64,000 bases of DNA, from the NCBI GenBank assembly GCA_946811695.1, contig OX328125.1:37536707-37600706 (forward strand), in the 5' to 3' direction. The notes under the pieces were generated by a model, which had not been told where the DNA came from, did no database searches, and saw nothing but the letters and a program-made list of their open reading frames with translations. Each line of letters starts with the position of its first letter. Within the stretch, counting starts at the first letter, position 1. Positions 11,537 through 21,415 of this stretch are shown piece after piece. Source of the DNA: Gonocerus acuteangulatus. Its lineage: Eukaryota; Arthropoda; Insecta; Hemiptera; Coreidae. A program made the translations under genes and the position numbers.

Positions 11537-12409
11537 AAGCTTGTTTATCAGAGTCTAACTCCAATGAGATATTAGAAATATCTGTCACCGATGTGAATTC
11601 GTTAAAATGCAAAAGACAATTCGTCAAAATATGACCATAATCGCTGCTTACAAAACAACCCAAATGAGTGCATCAAATAGTCTTTTACTTAAAACAAGAA
11701 AATAAATATAAATCCCAATGAAAATATCGTGATCCTTCGTGTTCAATAATTGACTTAAAAATTGCAGTAGTTCTTATATATAGATATGTACATACATATT
11801 ACCTTACATTATTTTTATAATGATTTAGTCATGAAATAGAGGTAAATAATTCGGTTTTATTACATGCATAAGAGTCAGATGCAATATTGAAGGATTATAC
11901 GTTATATCCAAACGTTACAATGCCTATGAATATAAGGGCAACTTCAACGTCATTATTAAAAGGAACGGGTAAAAATGTTGGTGACACTCCTATTTTGTAG
12001 ACGTATTTTGATTTAATGTTATCACAGGCTAATCAATATTAATTGTCTGGAAGCCCAGGGATTTAAAATGAATTGATTGTCGGCTGCAATTAAGAGTTCA
12101 TTTATCAAATGAACAAGCCTTGTTGAAACTTCCTTCAACATCCTTTCATTTTAGATTTTCCACGGAATGCGCTTGATCATCAGGGCTGCTGGAAGTTTAG
12201 TACTCCTGAATAATTAAGTTTATAAATGATATAGTATAGACTAACCTAGTTCACCTATAAATTAACCTATTTAATTTAGTCATAATCACTGTGCCTTTGA
12301 ACTTCTCCCTCAAGAAGGTAAAGCTACTCTTGAGTTTGACAGAAGAAAGTGTAGAAGACGAATATAAAACACTACCCATTGACCGAAGACCAAAATCGCC
12401 TAAGCAAGG
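11537..12409. other. no gene recognised
   Basis: AT-rich sequence with no supported coding region, RNA gene or repeat family. Confidence 0.4.
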
Positions 12410-12506
12410 GGAAATTAACCCTTAATTAATTAAAGGAAATTAACCCTTAATTAATTAAAGGAAATTAACCCTTAATTAATTAAAGGAAATTAACCTTTAT
12501 TAATTG
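12410..12506. repeat. 25-bp minisatellite, about 4 copies
   Basis: The unit starts GGAAATTAACCCTTAATTAA and is repeated exactly three times (12410-12434, 12435-12459, 12460-12484), with a fourth partial and slightly changed copy. Each unit contains the palindrome TTAATTAA. The exact identity of the units indicates recent expansion. Confidence 0.95.
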
Positions 12507-12599
12507 GGAGAGTTGAACTTCAGATGTCTTCGAAAAAAATAATTTAACGCCCGAAACGTACCAATACTTTGTTCGAGTTATCGTGGTTCCTTTTAAATA

Positions 12600-12775
12600 C
12601 ATGGTGGCCGTGTGTATTAAGGTGAGAGCACTCCACGCCTATGGTCGTGGGTTCGCTTATTCTCCTGAAAAAAATATGCTTATTCTGCAAGAAAAGGGTA
12701 GTAACCTGTAGATAAGCCGTCCGAAAAATGTATATTATGTATAAATGGGCGTTATAATATATTTGAATAAAATCT
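12600..12775 (+). mobile_element. diverged SINE-A copy
   Basis: It shows ATGGTGGCCGTG at the head, GGTCGTGGGTTCGC at the B-box position, and AAGGGTAGTAACCTGTAGAT plus a decayed ATTT-rich end, matching other SINE-A copies in order. It is shortened between the B box and the conserved 3' body. Confidence 0.65.
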
Positions 12776-13194
12776 ATATACCAAATAAGCACTTCAGATC
12801 CATTTCATGTAGCCTTTTTACCACTATAATTATAATTAGAATTAATTAAATTCGTACATTTATTGGAGCTAGAAATAAATAATCGAATAATTAAACAAAT
12901 ATCAAAAAGTACTTATTTTTTAGATTTATATAATTTTCTTTTTTCACGTAAATAATTTCATCAACGTGTTAACTACGATTATTATTATTTATATATGTAA
13001 AGATTCTATAAAAAATTAAACTGATTTTCCAAATCAAAATTTAGTTTGGCTAAGGCTGAGTAAGAAGAGTGAAATTCATCAGTAATGAAGAATTTTCGCT
13101 TGTATTGAGATATCATCTTTCGCCTTATTCTATGGTAAGCAGATCTGTGATGATGTTATACTACATTGTCAGTTATAAATATTTTTAAAATAAA
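12776..13194. other. no gene recognised
   Basis: AT-rich, no supported feature. Confidence 0.4.
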
Positions 13195-13427
13195 ACATAT
13201 CGCACCAGTATTTCTAAAGTGACACAACTCAAAATAAAACTCAACTGAAAATGTGTCACTTTTGCCTATGTAGGTGCCTTAGGATTAAGACAGGAAGGAT
13301 GACACAAGTGCCTTGTGGTGTACAAGCTCTGAAGCTTAGATATATTTGCCATGTCTTTCATAACTACTGACAGTGTGAATAGAACCGATTTTTTAGTTGT
13401 GTCACTTTAGAAATACTAGTGCTATGT
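13195..13427. mobile_element. MITE with about 35-bp terminal inverted repeats
   Basis: The left end (ACATATCGCACCAGTATTTC, continuing TAAAGTGACACAACT) is mirrored at the right end (AGTTGTGTCACTTTAG, then AAATACTAGTGCTATGT). The element is about 233 bp and non-coding. A second, shorter member is at 31761-31876 with the same ends and the internal match CTGAAAATGTGTCACT. The superfamily is not identified, and the TSD is short or absent. Confidence 0.85.
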
Positions 13428-14278
13428 ATATTTTTTTCATTTGACTTAATTGTCAAATTGCCATACAGTAATTATGATTAAAGGATGGGTACAGCTGAAC
13501 AATACCTTCAATCTTATGGGTTTCTCTTGGAATAAGATAGGATTTTGTCATCTGTAAATGCGAAAGAAATCACTGCTATCTAACAGCTTACATGAGATTT
13601 CTTCATAAAGGTGGTGCGTCTCCCGATTTCCATCCAGGAAAATGATTTTTTTTTTTTTTTTTTATCTCCATGAAGGATACTCAGCTCTACAAGCACTCAA
13701 TCATTTCCGGCTCGTAAACAGGAGATTATGTTTAAACTAAATGAAGGCGTCAGAGCGTACTTCAAGAGTACCGAAGGGGCTTTTCGATCCATTAGGCGAG
13801 GATAATGTAGGAAAGGCGGGGATGGAGCATCAGCATGTCATCTGCTACGAGGGTGGTGCAGCTTTGGGGCGATCCATTTGTTTACCCTAACCGGAGCAGG
13901 ATACATCTGGATCCTCTCGAATTGTTCACTGTTCGGGAAAACGTCTATTGTCCTTGGGTCCATTGTCCGAGGCACCTGAGAGGATTTGGTGCAAGGATAT
14001 ACAATGAAGTTATGCATCATTTCCATACACCCCCCCTTACCTAATGGGGATTACTGTAAGGGCTTAAGGATCACTGATAACAACCTTATCATTGGATTAC
14101 ATTCAATAGCACAAAGTTTTAACATTAAGAATCTGATGGGCTTAAAAAAAATAGTAACAACTTAAGAATTAATTTGTCGATTAACCCTTATTTAATTCTA
14201 AACATTAAATGAATTATCGTTAGAAAAATGGTTGATTGGAAATTTGACAAAATATATGAGTATTTAAAAGTATAAGAA
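13428..14278. other. no gene recognised
   Basis: Contains a poly-T run (about 13646-13663) and a GC-richer, unique-looking block (about 13740-14050). That block is open on both strands for 60-70 codons but shows no recognisable protein motif. Confidence 0.35.
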
Positions 14279-14315
14279 ATCATGGAATGGTTGGGATTCG
14301 GCCAAGAGAAAACGT

Positions 14316-14370
<55 letters not shown>

Positions 14371-14381
14371 CTTTTTTTTTT
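14279..14381 (-). mobile_element. Penelope-like terminal fragment ending in a long poly-T
   Basis: ATGGAATGGTTGGGATTCGG and the bases after it (CCAAGAGAAAACGTC) are the outer end of the PLE repeats seen at 17299 and 20965. The fragment is cut off by a poly-T run of about 68 bases. The run may be the tail of a reverse-strand retroinsertion whose body is gone. Confidence 0.65.
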
Positions 14382-15716
14382 GCATTTGTATTTCGTAAAT
14401 ATGTATTGTTTTTCTGATTTTTCATCGAAATATAAATTATTCTGATAATCTGACCTTATATCTAATCAATAAATAATATTTTCGCAATAAATTGTACATA
14501 CCCATTTTATACATTACATACTCACCAGTAATACTTAACAATGATTGAAAATCAACTTCCGCCAAACGCAATATTTTACGTTACACTTTTGCGTCGCCAG
14601 TGACGAAAGTTATGATTCTTTATTATTAAATTATGATTGTTTTTTTTTTTTTAAATTTACATGTTAAGTTAATAATAGTTAGTCGCACAATTACAGGAGC
14701 ACCATAGGCATCAAATACCACATAAATAATGTATCAATAAACCAAAATGAAGCAATGATAACCATTCAGTTGGTTGTCCTGAATCCTAAACAACTAACCA
14801 AAGTATAAGTTTAGCATTTTACGTATCAATCTGACAAAATATAGCCCAATATTTTATATACCCATGTAATATTTTCTAGAATATGTAAATACGAGCAAAT
14901 GGTGACAAGACAACTACATATATTAAGTAAATGTGGACAGGTCATATGTGGAAGACTTTCGAAAACAATATTCTCTAACGCAACATCCCTGTATTTGCAG
15001 AGCAGGGCTTGCCAACACATGTGCTGGGTATAGCAGGCCTTGTCAACACCAGGCCGACTCCTCTCTGTCCCTGTTTCAGCAATGTATGCTAAGCGACGGC
15101 TTATAATTGTTAATTAAAATTTCCAGGGCCCACTCAATAATCCTGGCCGCATATGCAAATGAGGGCATTCTTAGTCATTCTCGGCCCGGGGCTAAAATGC
15201 AGTGTCTCCTTCGCTTTCAAACCAGACTCCTGAATTAATCATATGCAAGAATATAGCCCGAAGGACTTTATTAGGAAGAAATGGTAGTGTCGAAATTATG
15301 TTGCAACTTTGTCACAAAGAAGAATTTCTTTGATGGGAATTAACATACATAATATTTACTCTGGACATCATTGTAAATAATGCACACTAAATTTCTTTAA
15401 CCAATTATCATAAACATATTTCACTTTTTTTTTTCATTTAAAAATTAACTAGACTCTTATTAATACTGACTATCGGTTCTACATAGTTTTATAGATCATT
15501 GAAAAAAATGCTCAGTATACAGTTAAATGATAAATAAAACTAATAGTCATTTTTTTTTAATTTACTGTGTTTGCTGCTTTTTATTTTTACCACATTAAAC
15601 TAATTAGCTGCAAAGAACCTGCATTCACAATAAGTAACTGTGACGTTGAGATTATGATTTCCTTCTTCAATTGATCTCTAGAAAATTTATTTATTGAAGC
15701 CATAGTTTTCCGATAA

Positions 15717-15775
<59 letters not shown>

Positions 15776-17251
15776 AATAGATTAACTAACTAATAAATTA
15801 AAAAAAAAATATATTCTTTTATTATTCTATATTTGTTTTTGAAAACATGTTGCAGTTAGACATTACATATTATTAGTTCGATTGTAATTAGTACAATTAT
15901 CCTAGTTTTTGATTTTTATTTCGTTTTCCATATACTTTCTGGTCATAAAAAAATAATTTATTAATTATTACTTTTTTTGAGCAAATCAGGTTTTATGTAG
16001 ATCTCTTCAAGCAAATGAATAAATAAATTTAAAAAAAATATTTTAGTTTATTGAACACCATCGACTTAAAAGCACTGAATTTTGTTTAAAAATTGGAGTT
16101 AGTAATTTATCATAATTAATTTGATTAATAAATTACTAAAATGACTTTGATTTGACGGAGTATTCCGAAACAAAGGGCGAAAATTAAAGTAGATATTATA
16201 AGATCAATGAATGAAAATGGGTATTTCCAGAGAAAATTAATGGTTCCTCCATAATTACTCCATTATTTGTTGTTTTTTTTTTGTTCATCCTAAAGATAGC
16301 TTTATATTTAATTTTAATCCAGCTCAAAGGAAAGTAAAGATCAATAGAGCGGCGTCAGAAAGATTTTTGATAAACTATTCTACAACAGAGATAATGGAAG
16401 GTTTGAGAATGATAAATCAGTTCCTTCTAATATTTCACGATAGCATAGAATCTGAAGGTTCTTCATAAAAATTGTAGACTTTAAAAGCTACAGGAAAGAG
16501 ATCAAATTAATATAAATTAAATTGGTGGTAAAATATAATTTTATGAACTCAGTTTAGAGGTGACAGAGAAAGTGATTAAAAAATTCTATTTGGCTTAACG
16601 AGTTATAAAATACATTTGTACTTATTAAGGCTATATATTCTTTTGTTGTTATTGATTTTCGTATAAAATAGTTAACGTATTTATGGAATTCATTCGATAC
16701 TTTAGTCAGAGGGGAGCAATATACTTAATATATTTTTATCCTAATTATTACAATAAAATTAATTATCATATAAGGGTGTACTGAGAAGTAAACGAACTAG
16801 TTTTTGCTTGATTTCTTATCTACAATATTAACTCCAACAATTTTTTCTGTTTCATTGATAAATATGATTAGAAAACGTTGTTCTAATTTGTTTAAGTTCT
16901 TTCATTTATTTTTAAAAAGTCATCGTCGTCTACCAGGTATCAGGCATTTGTTGCTGAAAAAAGTTGCCAAAAAGTATGCCGAATCATTCGAAATATAGAT
17001 TGCTCTTAAAATCTATAGTTTATTATTTTAAACAATTTTGTTTGTTGACAGTTTATACTTCTATTCATTCCAATTTATACTCGAAAATAACTTATACGAA
17101 CTCATATAAAGAACGCACCGTAGTATTGAAAACAAAAAAAAAAAGCATTTTTAAATGTGGAATAGAGCAAAAACTTTCACTCTTTGTTATATTCATACAG
17201 TTTTTAATTTGAATTTTATTGTAGTGTTTTTAATTTAATAGAGTATGATAT
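14382..17251. other. no gene recognised; one GC-richer island
   Basis: Long AT-rich stretch with a 52-base poly-A at about 15720-15772. The segment about 15000-15250 is GC-richer and holds an octamer ATGCAAAT (POU-factor type) and a second CATATGCAA; it may be a regulatory island, which is inference only. The small ORFs at 16804-17212 have no recognisable domain. Confidence 0.35.
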
Positions 17252-17298
17252 TTATTTATGTATTAATCATGATGATTAGATAGTTAGCCGTCGAGGTG

Positions 17299-17507
17299 AT
17301 AAGTACAGATGGAATGGTTGGGATTCGGCTAAATAAACCTCAATATGATTTTGTTTTAAAAAAATCTATATTTCGGACGTTTCGGCTACTCATTGGTAGC
17401 CTTCGTCAGCTAAAATGACAAAAAAAGAAATTAATACAGAAACAAACAAGAAAAATTTATAATTGTGATAGGTAACAGAACTATAGATACAGTTTAACTT
17501 ATAACAG
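17299..17507 (-). repeat. PLE terminal repeat, downstream copy
   Basis: It lies 3' of the PLE ORF in the same orientation. From the outer end it contains GGTTGGGATTCGGCT, the ribozyme-like core, and AACAGAACTATAGATACAGT. It is the near-exact inverse of 18952-19150. Confidence 0.9.
17371..17414 (-). ncRNA. hammerhead ribozyme motif in PLE repeat
   Basis: On the minus strand: TTTAG, then CTGACGA, one extra A, GGCTAC-CAATGA-GTAGCC (stem II), GAAA, then CGTC with the expected cleavage after the final C, then CGAAA. These are the conserved CUGANGA and GAAA boxes and the NUH (GUC) cleavage site of a type I hammerhead. Stem III would be the palindrome ACGU with no loop, so activity would need pairing between two ribozymes. 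Stem I has one A-G mismatch here. Hammerheads in Penelope-like elements are established knowledge (Cervera and de la Peña); activity of this copy is inference. Confidence 0.75.
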
Positions 17508-17917
17508 AACATATCGTCTTAAAATTCTTAGAATGAGTAGAATGAAAAAGAAAATAGGTACAGTAATTGATTTTAATAGTAATTAGTAACATTAATTGAT
17601 TTTACAAAGAAATAAGAGAACTATATACCAATGACAAATATAGTAGCTAATAGTAACATTAATTAATTTTACAAAGAAATAAGATACTACATACCAATGG
17701 AAATGCCGAGCGGCAGAGGAAGACCAAGGTTGGCAATTAAGTAACCATTGTGAAAGTGTCTAAGGAAAAAAGGAATCTGCAAGGGGTATATGTAACTGGA
17801 AACAGCAAGAGGTGGGGGAAAACGGGTGGTAGGATCAAACAGATGTTTATGACATTTTATGACAGGAAAGGAGAAAAAGGTGTTAATGGAAGGATACCCA
17901 AGGGGCAAGGTAAAAAT

Positions 17918-18945
17918 CTAGGTAGGTGGTCGGGCGAGTATTTGGAAAATATTAGCGTACATAGGAGAAATGCCTTGTTGGTCAGTTTTGTAATTTATAT
18001 TGTTTTTGTTTAAGTTTATGTGTACACATTCCGAGATCTGTAGTCTTTTTTTGTTACGTTGTGTAGAAAGAATTTTCGTGTCGTCGAAGTTAAAAGTGTG
18101 TTTTTGTGTAATGGCGTGTTTTGCAAGTGCAGATTTGTCTATTTCTTTATTAGTGATGGTTCGTTTATGTTGTGTAAGACGTGAGTGAATGTCATTTATG
18201 GTTTCTCCTATGTATACACCATTACAGGAAGGGGTTTGGCAAGGGACTTGGTAAACACATCGGGTGGTATGTTCAAAAGGGATGGGATCTTTGAGTTTGG
18301 TGTAGAGGGTTTTGAGTTTGTTGGTAGTTTTCAAACCAAAGTTTAGGGAAGGGTAGGATTTTTTAATTGTCTTTGTAAGTTTATCAGTCAGTCCAGGTGT
18401 AAATGGTAGAGATCGGAACATTTGGGAACTGGGAGTTAGGGAAGAATTGGGAGAGATAGTGCTGGAAGGTTGGGATTTTACTTTTTTAACAAGGGATTTT
18501 ATGAGGTTGGGGGGAAATTGGTTGCGTGCCAATATATCTGAGGCGATATTAATATTTTTATTGTGGAAGGAAGCATGGGATAGGGAGAGGACTCGGCGAA
18601 GGAGATTTCTGGCTACATTAATCTTGAGGTGGTAAGGATGGGATGAATGAAAATTAAGTAACCGTCCCGAGTATGTGGGTTTTGTGTACCAGTCAGTAAT
18701 AATAGTACCGTCAGTCTGTCTAATTAGTAAGATGTCCAAGTATGGAAGCTGTCTGTCCTGTTCTATTTCGACTGTAAATTGAAGCCTAGGGTAAAAGGAA
18801 TTGAAACAGGTAAGTATGTCTGTTAGTCTGTTTGGGTTAATCATCAGCAAAAGATCGTCTACGTATTTGCAGATGAATGAGATGTCATGGGGAAACTGTG
18901 GGACGAGGGAGTTGAGATTATAGATAGACGAGGGAGTTAGACTGT
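17918..18945 (-). pseudogene. Penelope-like polyprotein fragment: RT C-terminal part and GIY-YIG endonuclease
   Basis: The open frame starts abruptly at about 18945, where the inverted repeat has replaced its 5' part, and ends at 17918. It opens with SFICKYVDDLLLMINPN, the catalytic YVDD being at 18854-18865. The RT thumb region follows (QLPYLDILLIR...DWYTKPT), then a linker, then a GIY-YIG domain: CVYQVPC, GVYIGET about ten residues later, and the conserved Arg and His in HSRLTQHKRT. In intact PLEs this protein copies RNA and its nuclease nicks the target. Here the N-terminal half and most RT motifs are lost and there is no ATG at the break, so it is a dead fragment. The part kept has no frameshift, which suggests a fairly recent insertion. 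Confidence 0.9.
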
Positions 18946-18951
18946 TATAAG

Positions 18952-19150
18952 TTAAACTGTATCTATAGTTCTGTTACCTATCACAATTATAAATTTTTCT
19001 TGTTTGTTTCTGTATTAATTTCTTTTTTTGTCATTTTAGCTGACGAAGGCTACCAATGAGTAGCCGAAACGTCCGAAATATAGATTTTTTTAAAACAAAA
19101 TCATATTGAGGTTTATTTAGCCGAATCCCAACCATTCCATCTGTACTTAT
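18952..19150 (+). repeat. PLE terminal repeat, upstream inverted copy
   Basis: Inverse of 17299-17507, joined directly to the truncated RT frame. It ends CCGAATCCCAACCATTCCAT followed by CTGTAC, then the TSD. The last four bases of the repeat match overlap the first bases of the TSD. Confidence 0.9.
19035..19078 (+). ncRNA. hammerhead ribozyme motif in PLE repeat
   Basis: The motif is the same as at 17371-17414 but on the plus strand: CTGACGA at 19040-19046, stem II GGCTAC/GTAGCC, GAAA, CGTC. It is antisense to the PLE coding strand. Confidence 0.75.
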
Positions 19151-19162
19151 TTATGTATTAAT

Positions 19163-20324
19163 GTTCCAAGGTGACATTTTCATTTACATCTTCTTGATTT
19201 TTAATGGACTTCCTAATTTTGGTTGCGTATAATAAAGGTTTAATCACTTACATATGAAGCAGTTTGTAAGAATAAAATAAATATTCGTCCCACGCAATAG
19301 TAACGCTGATTGCAAACCTAATCTTTGAAAAATCTTAACTCTACTCTTTTTATGCGAATCACTATAGTACGTCTTTTACAGTTAGGTTATTTATACTTGT
19401 TATAACTTAGCTTCTTGAATTCCATCCATCTGGGTTAGTTTGAAAATTTACTACGCTGTAAATCTGTTTGGTTAAGAGGTTTTCCCGTTCTGTAAGGAAT
19501 AATGGCTTCCATCGTTTCATGGCAATGTATTGTATATCTTAAAATCTACTGAAGTTCCTCCTTTTGGAGCCACAAATCTAAAAGTATTGTTCGGAAAAAG
19601 TTTCTTATTGACTCGTCTCATTAACCTATTTCAAAACCTTAAATATAGTAGCTAGCCGCTACGAGTTATATTATTAAAGGATGGATTTGTTGGGGGTGTT
19701 TGGGAAGACGAAGGCCAACTTGCCAGAAGCAAACTCTTGGGATAATCCCAGCTTCTGGATTAGGGAGAAGCCACGATCGATTCGATGCTTCCCAGTCGTT
19801 CCAGAGAGAGCGGGAACAGGGAAAGTCAGCCATTCTGAATTATTACCTCTGCATGGATAAAGCCTCTTTTAAAATGTATGCGTTGATGAATACGTAAGCC
19901 CGGAGTGCTTTTCGTCCTGCTCTAGAGACACGTGTGAAAACCAAAGAACCGTGGATTCATTAGACCTGGGTTACGCAGCATTAAAAATGCATCAGGTTCG
20001 TAATAGTACGCATGTGTTATTATTTAGATACGAGGCATTACTTCAAATGCGACGAATACTTCGAACAACATGCCTCAATTATTTTCATTCAGCAGATATT
20101 GTTAACCACTGTAGACATTTTCGGTTTTCGGCCATGACAGTAAAAAAAAAAAAAAAACAACAACAAAAAAACTTGAATGTCAAGCCTTCAAATAGCACTG
20201 AGGATAGAAACAGCTGTTCCCGTAGGGATGAACACCCCAGACAGATGAGTTCTACGTTTTCTCTTATCCTAATTCAGACCAGAAATGTGAGCCGAAAGGT
20301 TGACGTTTTTTATTAAATGCAGTT
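19163..20324. other. no gene recognised; one hairpin
   Basis: A nested hairpin lies at 19723-19758 (CCAGAAGC with GCTTCTGG, and inside it TGGGAT with ATCCCA). The ORFs at 19700 and 19951 have no recognisable domain. A poly-A/CAA-rich run is near 20142. Confidence 0.35.
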
Positions 20325-20580
20325 AGTTGGCCATTGAGGTTATAAGAAGTGACGGAATGATTTGGATTTAGCAAAGGTCAGATTCTCAGAATAATATATA
20401 TATATTTCGAACGTTTCGGCATGGTTTTAACAGCCTTCTTCAGCAAAAATGCCTAGGTTAGGGAGAAGTACTACGATAACTTGATCACCAAAACATTAAC
20501 GTTATCTTCCTACTTCTCCAGGGATTTCTTGTTGAAGAAAGCATGCTGAAACCATTCCTTCACTTCTTAAAACACATTTT
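20325..20580. mobile_element. short inverted pair of PLE repeats, variant subfamily
   Basis: The left arm, read on the minus strand, has CTGAAGAAGGCTGTTAAAAC then CATGCCGAAACGTTCG. The right arm, from about 20500, has CTTGTTGAAGAAAGCATGCTG then GAAACC. Outer ends TTGGCCATTGAGGTTATAAG and GGATTTAGC match the PLE ends. There is no coding sequence between the arms. Stem II differs in sequence from the main subfamily but keeps GGC/GCC pairing in the left arm. Confidence 0.7.
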
Positions 20581-21026
20581 TATATAAGAATAACTAACTT
20601 AATTAACTATCACGGTCCTTTCAACACTAGCAAATTGCATCATTTTCAATTCCTATTGAAATATCTATCTTGGTTTTGACCAATAGTTTGTATGTAGATG
20701 TAAAATAAAGAATTATTGCGTAAAAAATTTAAATATTTTCCTTAAGAATTCTTTAATTATTGGTGAAACATCTGAAAACATTTGCTAATAGTAGTTGCAA
20801 GAGTCATCTGATGCCTCGGGAATTATTTCTGATTGAATCTGTAGAAAGAATTATTCAACTAAGACTTCTTTTAGGTTAAATAGGTGATAAATAGATGAAA
20901 TAACGTAAGGAAACATATACATACGATTTTAAGCGGTAAAAAAGAAACTAAAATACAAATTAAGGATGGAATGGTTGGGATTCGGCTAAAGAAACCTTAA
21001 TACGATTTTTGTTTACAAAATCTATA

Positions 21027-21070
21027 TTTAGGACGTTTCGGCTACTCATTGGTAGCCTTCGTCAGCTAAA
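21027..21070 (-). ncRNA. hammerhead ribozyme motif, best consensus copy
   Basis: On the minus strand every element pairs: stem I TTTAG with CTAAA (5 bp), CTGACGA core, stem II GGCTAC/GTAGCC with loop CAATGA, GAAA, and the GUC cleavage site inside ACGTC. One unpaired A follows the CTGACGA box in every copy in this window. It is absent from the textbook consensus, so it is either a family feature or a weakness. Confidence 0.78.
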
Positions 21071-21267
21071 ATGACAAGAAAAACAGAAATTAATACAGAA
21101 AAAAGTTTATAATTGAGATAAGTGACAGAACTATAAATACACTTAACTAAGCGTCCTAAATATAGATTTTTTTAACAAAAATCGTATTAAGTTAAGTGTA
21201 TTTATAGTTCTGTTACTTATCTCAATTATAAACTTTTTTCTGTATTAATTTCTGTTTTTCTTGTCAT

Positions 21268-21311
21268 TTTAGCTGACGAAGGCAACCAATGAGTAGCCGA
21301 AACGTCCTAAA
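21268..21311 (+). ncRNA. hammerhead ribozyme motif, inverted partner
   Basis: Stem I TTTAG/CTAAA is intact. Stem II is GGCAAC/GTAGCC with one A-A mismatch; the core boxes and GUC site are intact. Confidence 0.72.
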
Positions 21312-21415
21312 TATAGATTTTTTTAACAAAAATCATATTAAGGTTTCTTCAGCCGAATCCCAACCATTCCATCTTTACTTATCACCTCGACGGCTAACTA
21401 TCTAATCATCGTGAT

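Larger units (their letters stand above)
17268..19146 (-). mobile_element. 5'-truncated Penelope-like element with inverted terminal repeats and 16-bp TSD
   Basis: The target TTATTTATGTATTAAT is duplicated at 17252-17267 and 19147-19162. Inside, about 200-bp repeats (17299-17507 and 18952-19150) face each other in inverted orientation. Between them lies a minus-strand ORF with the RT YVDD box and a GIY-YIG endonuclease, the hallmark pair of Penelope-like elements. The ORF is cut just upstream of the RT palm motif, and the inverted repeat is attached at the cut. Inverted or partial terminal repeats and 5' truncation are known for PLEs. The left end has about 30 extra bases (TAGTTAGCCGTCGAGGTGAT) that the right end lacks. 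Confidence 0.9.
20965..21415. mobile_element. coding-free inverted pair of PLE repeats
   Basis: Two PLE terminal repeats face each other (about 20965-21155 and 21185-21415) with only about 30 bases between them. The outer ends are GGTTGGGATTCGGCT on the left and AGCCGAATCCCAACC, then TCACCTCGACGGCTAACTAT, on the right. There is no ORF. It looks like the PLE at 17268 with its coding part removed, and a transcript through it would fold into a long hairpin. A clear TSD was not found. Confidence 0.85.

Noticed and set aside
12410..12506. CRISPR-like array
   Set aside because: Direct tandem repeats without spacers in a eukaryotic setting; it is a minisatellite.
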